Shown here: one piece after another, positions 58,289 to 64,000 of the stretch
How the letters are laid out: each line of letters begins with the position of its first letter
Numbering within the stretch: the stretch's first letter is position 1
NCBI GenBank assembly: GCA_947495295.1
Contig: CANLYJ010000001.1
Coordinates: 930,001-994,000 of the forward strand
Source of the DNA: an uncultured Paracoccaceae bacterium
GTDB taxonomy: Bacteria; Pseudomonadota; Alphaproteobacteria; Rhodobacterales; Rhodobacteraceae
Direction of reading: 5' to 3'
DNA: 64,000 nucleotides
Position numbers and translations under genes: made by a program
The notes under the pieces: model-generated
Told to the model about the DNA's origin: nothing
Seen by the model: the letters and a program-made list of their open reading frames with translations, nothing else
Database searches by the model: none

Positions 58289-59004
58289 GCTGCTTGTCCT
58301 GTTCTGACGGGCTTGCCGTTTTCAAAATGGATCCCGCATTCGGTCTTGTCACTGTCACGCCAGCGGCCTGCACGGGGATCCTCGTGGTCGCTGACCCGCG
58401 TGGTGCAGGGCATGCAGCCAATAGAGGGATATCCTTGCGCCACCAGCGGGTGCCGGGGCAGATTGTGCTGGTTCATGTAGTCTTGCAGGTCCTGTGCGGT
58501 CCAGTTGGCCAGCGGATTGATCTTGATCTTCCGATCTTCCTTTTCGAACAGCGGAAGCTGCGCGCGCTGCCCGCCCTGAAACCGCTTGCGCCCGGTGATC
58601 CAGCTGCCGAAATCCTTCAAGGCGCGGTTGAGAGGCCGGGTCTTGCGCAGATCGCAGCAGGCGTCGGTGTCAGCCTGATGTAGGATGCCGTCGACATCCT
58701 CAACCAGCACCTCATTCCGGTCTGGTCCGATCACGCGGACGTCTGTGAGCCCGAGTTGCGCAGACACGTCCCGCTGATAGGTCAGCGTTTCGGGGAACAG
58801 CATTTCGGTGTCCAGAAAGATGATTGGCGTGGCTGCGTTGATCTGGGCGATCATATGCAGAAGCACAACGCTTTCCGCCCCAAAGGACGAAACCATCGCA
58901 ACAGGGCCGATCTGCACGTCTTCCAACGCGTGACGCAACACGGTCTGTGCATCGGATTTGCGGTGCAGGATGTTGCGCCGTTCGGCGCGTTCCTTAAGCG
59001 GCAT
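58285..59004 (-). CDS. cysH: Phosphoadenylyl/adenylyl-sulfate reductase
   Basis: 239 residues. PP-loop-type SSFGAESVVLLHMI, FLDTEMLFPETLTY, ECGIH at the C-terminus with catalytic Cys. Cys pairs DACCDLRK and IGCMPCT are the iron-sulfur ligands that mark the APS-type reductase, so APS is the likely substrate. It makes sulfite. ATG 59004 overlaps the cysI end by 11 bp; the longer frame to 59106 is rejected. Confidence 0.94.
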   Translation of the reverse strand: MPLKERAERRNILHRKSDAQTVLRHALEDVQIGPVAMVSSFGAESVVLLHMIAQINAATPIIFLDTEMLFPETLTYQRDVSAQLGLTDVRVIGPDRNEVLVEDVDGILHQADTDACCDLRKTRPLNRALKDFGSWITGRKRFQGGQRAQLPLFEKEDRKIKINPLANWTAQDLQDYMNQHNLPRHPLVAQGYPSIGCMPCTTRVSDHEDPRAGRWRDSDKTECGIHFENGKPVRTGQAA

Positions 59005-60664
59005 TGGCTTTGTCCTCGGCTGGGTAAAGGATGGCTTTGAAAGGTTCCATACCCAAACGACGGTAAGTTTGGAGGAAGGTTTCAGCGGGGCTGTCGCGCA
59101 GGTCAAGGTAGCCGGTTACCAGCCGTTCGATGGCTGGCACGATCTCTTCGGCGCTGAAACCGGGGCCAGCCCGTTCGCCGATGGACGTGGTTTGGGTGCC
59201 GTCACCGCCCAATGTGATCTGGTAGTTTTCGACGCCCGCCCGGTCGAGCCCAAGGATCCCGATATGCCCCACATGGTGGTGTCCGCAGGCATTGATGCAG
59301 CCAGAGATTTTGATTTTCAGCTGGCCAATATCATGTTCGATCTTCAGCTCATCAAAGCGGGTGGCAATTTCCTGCGCGATCGGGATCGAACGGGCCGTGG
59401 CCAGCGCGCAGTAATCCATGCCGGGGCAGGCGATGATGTCAGAGACCAGCCCAATATTTGCCGTCGCAAGATCAGCTTCGCGCAGGGCGGCATAGACCTT
59501 TGCCAGGTCAGATTTATGCACATGTGGCAGGATCACGTTCTGTTCGTGGCTGATCCGCAATTCGTTATGGCCATATTTTTCGGCGAGTTCCGCCATGACC
59601 CGCATCTGGTCTGATGTGGCATCGCCGGGGGTGGCCCCGTGTTTTTTGATGCTGATCGAGACAATGGCATAACCGTCGGCCTTGTGTTCCGACAGGTTGG
59701 TGTCTGTCCATGACCGGAAGGCGGGGTTGGCAAGCCGCGCAGCCTCGTAGCCATCGGTGGGCTTTGCGGCAAAGGCGGGGGGGGCGAAAGCTGTTTCGAT
59801 CTCGCTCAACAGCTCTTGGTCATGGCCAGAGAAACCAGCCCGGATCGTCGTGAACCGGTCTTCGACGAGTTCCTGTATCTTCTCCAGCCCGTTTTCATGT
59901 ACGGTAATCTTGATCCGTGCCTTATACTTATTGTCGCGGCGGCCCAGCAGATTGTAGACACTGACGATCGCCTCGCAATATGGCAGCAGATCGGCCTTGG
60001 GCAGGAAGTCCCGCAGAACCTTGCCGACCATTGGCGTGCGGCCAAGGCCGCCACCCACGATCACTTCGAAACCCGGCTCGCCTGCGTCATTGCGGACCAT
60101 GCGTAGCCCGATATCGTGGGCTTTGGTGACGGCGCGGTCTTCTGCGGCTCCGGTTACGGCGATCTTGAACTTGCGCGGCAGGAACTGGAATTCGGGGTGG
60201 TCTGTGGACCATTGGCGCAGCAGTTCTGCGATGGCGCGCGGGTCTTCGATTTCATCTGCGGCAGCACCGGCGAAATGGTCGGCCGTCACGTTGCGGATCG
60301 TGTTGCCGGACGTCTGGATGGCGTGCATTTCCACATCTGCCAGCGCCTCCAACATATCTGGTACGTCTTGCAGTTTTGGCCAGTTATATTGGATGTTCTG
60401 GCGCGTGGTAAAATGACCATAGCCCTTGTCCCACTTGTCCGCAATATAGGCGAGTTGGCGCATCTGCGCGCTATTCAGCGTCCCGTAAGGGACCGCCACG
60501 CGCAGCATATAGGCGTGTAATTGCAGATATAGACCGTTCATCAGGCGGAGCGGTTTGAATTCGTCTTCGGTCAAGGAGCCGTCGATACGGCGTTCCACCT
60601 GGCCGCGGAACTGGGCCACGCGGGAGCGCACGAAAGCCTCATCGAAGTCATTGTATTTATACAT
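58994..60664 (-). CDS. cysI: Sulfite reductase hemoprotein subunit (siroheme, 4Fe-4S)
   Basis: 556 residues. Duplicated nitrite/sulfite reductase fold. N-terminal half with HFTTRQNIQYNWPKLQD, C-terminal half with the 4Fe-4S/siroheme Cys in ACPGMDYCALATARSIP and KISGCINACGHHH. It reduces sulfite to sulfide for cysteine synthesis. ATG 60664 with AAGGAAA upstream. Two small hairpins separate it from DUF2849. Nitrite reductase is the alternative name, but the cysH/cysG context supports sulfite. Confidence 0.94.
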   Translation of the reverse strand: MYKYNDFDEAFVRSRVAQFRGQVERRIDGSLTEDEFKPLRLMNGLYLQLHAYMLRVAVPYGTLNSAQMRQLAYIADKWDKGYGHFTTRQNIQYNWPKLQDVPDMLEALADVEMHAIQTSGNTIRNVTADHFAGAAADEIEDPRAIAELLRQWSTDHPEFQFLPRKFKIAVTGAAEDRAVTKAHDIGLRMVRNDAGEPGFEVIVGGGLGRTPMVGKVLRDFLPKADLLPYCEAIVSVYNLLGRRDNKYKARIKITVHENGLEKIQELVEDRFTTIRAGFSGHDQELLSEIETAFAPPAFAAKPTDGYEAARLANPAFRSWTDTNLSEHKADGYAIVSISIKKHGATPGDATSDQMRVMAELAEKYGHNELRISHEQNVILPHVHKSDLAKVYAALREADLATANIGLVSDIIACPGMDYCALATARSIPIAQEIATRFDELKIEHDIGQLKIKISGCINACGHHHVGHIGILGLDRAGVENYQITLGGDGTQTTSIGERAGPGFSAEEIVPAIERLVTGYLDLRDSPAETFLQTYRRLGMEPFKAILYPAEDKANAA

Positions 60665-60683
60665 ATCGTTTCCTTCTGGCGGG

Positions 60684-60729
60684 CAAATTCTCTGAGAGAA
60701 TTTGAAAGCAAAGTTTCTGCGAAACTTTG
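60684..60729. repeat. Tandem array of two small hairpins (array 2)
   Basis: Hairpin 4: arms CAAATTCTC and GAGAATTTG, loop TGA (60684-60704). Hairpin 5: arms CAAAGTTTC and GAAACTTTG, loop TGC (60709-60729). Starts are 25 bp apart. The array directly abuts the DUF2849 stop and precedes the cysI ribosome binding site. Hairpin 4 resembles hairpin 2 of the array at 38379-38451. Confidence 0.9.
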
Positions 60730-61026
60730 TTACCCTGCCTGTTTTCCGTGATGGTAGTTTGAGGGGCCGCGCGTGCGGAACGCCTCGCGGAAATGGGTAG
60801 GTTCGGGGCCGTCTTCGCCCGACTTTGCGTCAGCCAGATAGGCACCTGCAATTTCATCAGCGCGCGCCTGCGCTTCCAGCAGGCGCAGGTCGCCATGCGC
60901 TTCATCCGTGATCAATTCAGCCTCGCGGATATCGCGGGTCCATGTGTTGTCTTCGGTCAGCCAAACCGCATCGCCTTCCAGCAATGCGTTGGCGGTGACG
61001 ACTTTGGGTGTAAAGCTGCGGGCCAT
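60730..61026 (-). CDS. DUF2849 family protein
   Basis: 98 residues. Features: FTPKVVTANALLEGDAVWL, WTRDIREAELITDEA, and a C-terminal FREAFRTRGPSNYHHGKQ. DUF2849 genes regularly sit between cysG and cysI in alphaproteobacteria, with no established function. ATG overlaps the cysG stop by one base (TAATG), so it is coupled to it. Confidence 0.9.
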   Translation of the reverse strand: MARSFTPKVVTANALLEGDAVWLTEDNTWTRDIREAELITDEAHGDLRLLEAQARADEIAGAYLADAKSGEDGPEPTHFREAFRTRGPSNYHHGKQAG

Positions 61027-62417
61027 TATGCAAACTCCCTGATGTTTTCTATTTGGGACGCGGCATCGCGCGGGGCGAGGCCATAGAAAGTGATGGCAGG
61101 CCCTTGCAGGTCTGCCTGGGTGAGGGTCGGTTCAAGTTCGGCAAGCGTTGTCGCGATGATCTGCTGATCCGCGCGGCTGACATTTTCGATGATGGTTACG
61201 GGCGTTGCAGGATCGGCGCCATGCATCAACAGGCGGCCCTGAATAAACCGGGCGGATTTCTTGCCCATATAGATCGCGGCAACCTCGCCGGGCTGGGCGA
61301 GTGCGGCCCAATCATGATCGGCATAGCCTTTGGTGTCATGTCCGGTGATCAGCCGCACGGCAGAGTTTCTGCCGCGTTTGGTCAGGCTTTGACCGATAAT
61401 TGCTACGGCGGCAGAGGCGGCGGTGATGCCGGGGATGATCTGGTAGCTGACATCGGCGGCTTCGAGTGCTTCGATTTCCTCGTCAAGCCGCCCAAAGACG
61501 GTCGGATCACCTGCTTTGAGGCGCACCACATGGTGCCCATCCAATGCATGCTGGACGATCAGCGCGTCGATATCTTCCTGCTTCATCGACGGGCCAAAGC
61601 CGGTTTTGCCTGCGTCAATGATGATTGCCTCACGGCGTGCGAGTTCGAGGATTTCGCCAGTCACGAGCCGGTCATGGATAACGACATCCGCCTTGTCGAG
61701 CGCGTTGCGCGCCTTGAGCGTCAGCAGTTCCGGATCACCGGGCCCTGCGCCAACCAGATCAACATGACCTTCGTTGGTGTCTGCCATGATGTGATTATCC
61801 AGCAGCGTTTCGAGCGCGGGGATGACACCGGGTTCACCAGCCTCTGCAATCGCTTTGGGGCCAGCGTTGAAATAGAAGGAAGACCAGAAATCCCGCCGCT
61901 TGCGGCCCATGGGCAGCACTTCAACCGCGTGGCGGAAGCTTTTGCCGATGCGGGCCAGGATACCCAATGATGTAGGCAGGCGTTCTTCCAGATCAGCCTT
62001 GATAGCACGGGCCAGCACCGGTGCGGCACCTTCGGTGCCGATGGCGACCGTGACCGGATCACGGTCAACGATTGCGGGGGTGATGAACTGGCTATCGGCA
62101 AGGTTATCGACGATGTTGACCAGCGCGCCTTCGGCATTGGCGATGGCCGATACACGGGCATCTTCGGCGTCATCTTCGTTGGCGGCATAGAAAAGTGCGG
62201 CACATAATGCGTCGCCGGGCTCCATCGCCCGTTCGATGATACGCAGTTTGCCTTGGCTGGCCCATTTGTGGATGTCATCGGCGATATCCGCGGCGATGAC
62301 GGTCAGATGTGCCTCTGTCTTCATCAAAAGCCGCAGCTTGGCCATGGCTGCATCACCACCGCCGGACAAAACGATGCGGCGGCCTTCGACGGCGAGGAAG
62401 ATGGGGAAGTGCTTCAT
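61026..62417 (-). CDS. cysG: Siroheme synthase (fused dehydrogenase/ferrochelatase and uroporphyrinogen methyltransferase)
   Basis: 463 residues. N-terminal Rossmann domain for precorrin-2 oxidation and iron insertion (FLAVEGRRIVLSGGGDAAM), central dimerisation part, C-terminal SAM-dependent methyltransferase (VDLVGAGPGDPELLTLKA, VVRLKAGDPTVFGR, PGITAASAAVAIIG). Makes siroheme for CysI. ATG 62417 fits the E. coli CysG start better than 62444. First gene of the cys operon. Confidence 0.95.
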   Translation of the reverse strand: MKHFPIFLAVEGRRIVLSGGGDAAMAKLRLLMKTEAHLTVIAADIADDIHKWASQGKLRIIERAMEPGDALCAALFYAANEDDAEDARVSAIANAEGALVNIVDNLADSQFITPAIVDRDPVTVAIGTEGAAPVLARAIKADLEERLPTSLGILARIGKSFRHAVEVLPMGRKRRDFWSSFYFNAGPKAIAEAGEPGVIPALETLLDNHIMADTNEGHVDLVGAGPGDPELLTLKARNALDKADVVIHDRLVTGEILELARREAIIIDAGKTGFGPSMKQEDIDALIVQHALDGHHVVRLKAGDPTVFGRLDEEIEALEAADVSYQIIPGITAASAAVAIIGQSLTKRGRNSAVRLITGHDTKGYADHDWAALAQPGEVAAIYMGKKSARFIQGRLLMHGADPATPVTIIENVSRADQQIIATTLAELEPTLTQADLQGPAITFYGLAPRDAASQIENIREFA

Positions 62418-62447
62418 GACGGACCTCTGATTTCTTCCGTTCAATAT

Positions 62448-62502
62448 AGAATAATGTTCTTCCTGTTGCGCCCCCTTGGCGCTAAGTAAGGACGTATGTT
62501 CT
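62448..62502. promoter_or_regulatory. ATGTTCT repeats in the cysG-lrp divergent region
   Basis: ATGTTCT occurs at 62454-62460 and 62496-62502, 42 bp (four helical turns) apart; the first lies in an inverted repeat AGAA-N5-TTCT (62448-62460) that overlaps TATTCT/TATATT on the minus strand, a possible -10 of cysG. Phased repeats are usual for Lrp/AsnC regulators. Confidence 0.45.
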
Positions 62503-62511
62503 GGGTTGGCT

Positions 62512-62540
62512 GTATTTTGGACCAGCCGTCCTGAAAATAC
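62512..62540 (+). promoter_or_regulatory. Inverted repeat in the leader of the Lrp/AsnC gene
   Basis: GTATTTTGGAC (62512-62522) and GTCC-TG-AAAATAC (62528-62540) form an 11-bp interrupted hairpin just before the GGAG ribosome binding site. It is either an autoregulatory operator or a leader hairpin. Confidence 0.55.
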
Positions 62541-62552
62541 GGAGATCAGAGA

Positions 62553-63014
62553 ATGTCAGTTCGGATTGATGCGACAGACCGGAAAATCCTTGCCGCATTG
62601 CAAGCGGATGCAGCGCAATCATTGGACGAAATTGCGCGCACGGTCGGGTCATCAAAGACCCCGGTTTGGAACAGAATCAAGAAGATGCGCGAGGCTGGGA
62701 TCATCGGCCAGCAGACGGTCTTACTGGATGCTGAAGCCTTGGGGTTTGAGGCCTGTTTCTTTGTTCTGATCCGCACGTCCGAGCATGACGCGGACTGGCA
62801 AGCCCGGTTTCTGGCGGCCCTGCGATCACGGGCCGAAGTGCAGGAGGCGCACCGGCTGGCAGGCGATATCGACTACATCCTAAAGGTCCGGGTGCAGAAT
62901 GCGCGGGCTTATGACACGTTCTATCAGGCGCTGATTTCAGAGGTGAAAGTGCATAATGTGACAGCACTTTTGTCGATGGAAGAAATCAAGGCAACCGTGG
63001 CTCTCCCGTTGTAA
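62553..63014 (+). CDS. Lrp/AsnC-family transcriptional regulator
   Basis: 153 residues. N-terminal HTH (DATDRKILAALQADAAQSLD, then VGSSKTPVWNRIKKMREAGI) and the RAM ligand-binding domain (VQEAHRLAGDIDYILKVRVQ). GGAG nine bases before the ATG. It is divergent from the cysG operon with a 135-bp gap holding phased repeats, so a role in controlling sulfur assimilation, perhaps sensing cysteine, is a reasonable inference. Confidence 0.92.
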   Translation: MSVRIDATDRKILAALQADAAQSLDEIARTVGSSKTPVWNRIKKMREAGIIGQQTVLLDAEALGFEACFFVLIRTSEHDADWQARFLAALRSRAEVQEAHRLAGDIDYILKVRVQNARAYDTFYQALISEVKVHNVTALLSMEEIKATVALPL

Positions 63015-63035
63015 GATGCACCTCTTCTGCTTTCG

Positions 63036-63102
63036 TGAGCATTGTTCAAGAAATCTGTTGACAGCTGGGTCAGCCTTGCCTAAATAGTGTGAACATTGTT
63101 CA
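63036..63102 (+). promoter_or_regulatory. Sigma-70 promoter flanked by two operator-like palindromes
   Basis: TTGACA (63058-63063), 17-bp spacer, TAAATA (63081-63086). Upstream TGAGCATTGTTCA (63036-63048) and downstream, near +1, TGAACATTGTTCA (63090-63102, a perfect palindrome about its centre) are 54 bp apart, about five helical turns. The arrangement suggests repression by a dimer bound on both sides of the promoter. Confidence 0.75.
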
Positions 63103-63117
63103 TAAATGAGGTAAGCC

Positions 63118-63468
63118 ATGCATATTTTGAAACTCACAGCCGGGATCACTGGTCTGGTCGTCCTGGCGGCCTGTGCCACGCCAAGTGCCCAACATGCCGC
63201 CCAATCTGCTGATCACAGCGCGCAAGCCACTGGCCACGGGGTTAGCGCCGTTGCGGGCTCTGCGGCGACGGTTGCCGCAGTGCCCGTCATGGCGGCGGGT
63301 TCTGTTCTGGCCGTTACGGGTTCGGCGATAGAGCAGGTGGGCACAGCTTCGGCGGACGCCGGATCGCAAGTGTTTGAAGCGGGCGTTTCGCCTGCAAAAC
63401 CAACGGTATGTCATGTGCCTGCTGCGACGAATACGTGTGTTGTCGCTGACGGCCCGCCGCGCTTGTAG
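63118..63468 (+). CDS. Small Ala-rich lipoprotein, unknown function
   Basis: 116 residues. Signal peptide with lipobox LAAC around Cys 19, then a repetitive His/Ala/Ser stretch (SAQHAAQSADHSAQATGHG), a hydrophobic Ala/Val/Gly segment (~45-80) and a C-terminal part with two Cys (VCHVPAATNTCVV) that could form a disulfide. GAGG lies upstream of the ATG. It is followed 15 bp later by a DUF2145 gene, with which it shares the operator-flanked promoter. Confidence 0.75.
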   Translation: MHILKLTAGITGLVVLAACATPSAQHAAQSADHSAQATGHGVSAVAGSAATVAAVPVMAAGSVLAVTGSAIEQVGTASADAGSQVFEAGVSPAKPTVCHVPAATNTCVVADGPPRL

Positions 63469-63483
63469 TTGGAGGTTATTGAA

Positions 63484-64000
63484 ATGAGACATTATATTAA
63501 ACTGATTTTTGTTACCCTGACACTCATGTTGCCATTGCCTGCGATGGCGGGCAGCAGCGCGGCTGCGGACGCCGTCTTGCCAACCGCCGATGTCGTTAGT
63601 TTTGCAAATCGTGTGCAACGTGATCTGGCATCACGAGGGGCGAATGTGGCAATTGTTGCCCGGGTTGGTCGCGACCCATCGTTATTGCCCGATGGTATCA
63701 GATATACCCATGTGGCTTTCTGGGTCTATTCCCGGATCACGCGTGCCGATGGCAGCACCGGTATGGGGTACCGCGTCTACAACCTGTATCAAACCGCCGG
63801 TGACCTGACCCGCAGCGAATTGGTGCAGGACACCCCGGCAGATTTCTTTGCGGCGGCACATCGGCTGGATGCGGGCGTCATTATTCCTGATCCACGGTTG
63901 CAGCAAAAACTGCTAAATGTGATTGCAAGCCCAACCTACGCCCGGCTGCACAACCCGTCCTATTCGGTATTGGCCAATCCCGCGACCCGTCAGTTTCAGA
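63484..64000 (+). CDS. DUF2145 domain-containing exported protein, 5' part
   Basis: The frame is open to the window end (172 codons seen), so the stop lies outside. N-terminal signal peptide with cleavage expected near PAMAGSSA. The mature part begins with SFANRVQRDLASRGANVAIV and continues with VGRDPSLLPDGIRYTHVAFW, YRVYNLYQTAGDLTRSEL and SPTYARLHNPSYSVLANPAT, which fit DUF2145, a family of exported proteins of unknown function. GGAGG eight bases ahead of the ATG. Second gene of the operon with the small lipoprotein. Confidence 0.85.
   Translation, partial: MRHYIKLIFVTLTLMLPLPAMAGSSAAADAVLPTADVVSFANRVQRDLASRGANVAIVARVGRDPSLLPDGIRYTHVAFWVYSRITRADGSTGMGYRVYNLYQTAGDLTRSELVQDTPADFFAAAHRLDAGVIIPDPRLQQKLLNVIASPTYARLHNPSYSVLANPATRQFQ

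Noticed and set aside
63036..63102. TGARCATTGTTCA sites read as LexA/SOS boxes
   Set aside because: Alphaproteobacterial LexA boxes are direct repeats (GTTC-N7-GTTC), and the Gram-positive box has a 4-bp gap; here GAAC and GTTC are 3 bp apart.

Overview
The window looks like chromosomal DNA of an alphaproteobacterium of the Rhodobacterales (Roseobacter type). The evidence is the gene content and order: dnaB, alr, pqiA, radA, cvpA and purF on one strand; surE-pcm-nlpD; tatABC; a cysG-DUF2849-cysI-cysH-DUF934-fpr sulfur operon; and a MoxR/CoxE/XdhC/MoeA-like group. Genes are tightly packed with many ATGA/GTGA overlaps. I saw no rRNA, tRNA, CRISPR array, insertion sequence or phage genes. The genus cannot be fixed from the sequence alone.

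1-8.6 kb: the 3' end of a TctA-like transporter gene, a 386-bp gap, then a 2323-residue RTX-type protein. That protein is built from two copies of one large module: four ~170-residue repeats, a LamG-like domain and RTX nonapeptides. A transferrin-binding-protein-like lipoprotein follows 18 bp later. 8.8-19.9 kb: a complete glycogen cluster, glgB-glgC-glgA-glgX-pgm-glgP. 20.1-25.2 kb: a dusA gene and an unidentified oxygenase-like gene, a convergent WYL regulator, then tatABC coupled to a DUF815 ATPase. 25.3-29.7 kb: an NlpD-like lipoprotein, pcm, surE, a TetR/membrane-protein pair and an SDR.

29.7-41.7 kb (mostly minus strand): housekeeping genes (arsC-like, purF, cvpA, radA, aqpZ, pqiA, alr, dnaB), interrupted by a sterol-desaturase-family gene and a MerR/aldo-keto reductase pair. 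42-47.5 kb: an HWE-type kinase, pyrE, pyrC, two poorly known genes and gcdH. 47.6-52.3 kb: a five-gene plus-strand run (MoxR ATPase, CoxE, DUF1203, XdhC/CoxI, MoeA-like) that normally matures molybdenum hydroxylases, but with no hydroxylase genes beside it. 52.3-53.9 kb: an ArsR/AHSA1/AHSA1/DUF1761 operon. 54-56.9 kb: a nuclease with a lamin-tail-like C-terminus, infC with an apparent ATA start, and an Ala/Glu-rich anchored protein. 57-63 kb: the assimilatory sulfur operon and a divergent Lrp/AsnC regulator. 63-64 kb: a small lipoprotein and the start of a DUF2145 gene behind a well-formed promoter flanked by two operator-like palindromes.

Apart from genes, two kinds of dispersed palindrome stand out. 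One is a perfect 26-28 bp palindrome found twice, each time containing a TAA stop codon. The other is a tandem array of small hairpins (9-10 bp stems, 3-nt loops, ~25-nt period) found twice directly behind stop codons. The surE leader can form a 13-bp hairpin that would bury its ribosome binding site. The giant repeat protein and the hairpin arrays are the strongest candidates for something undescribed.
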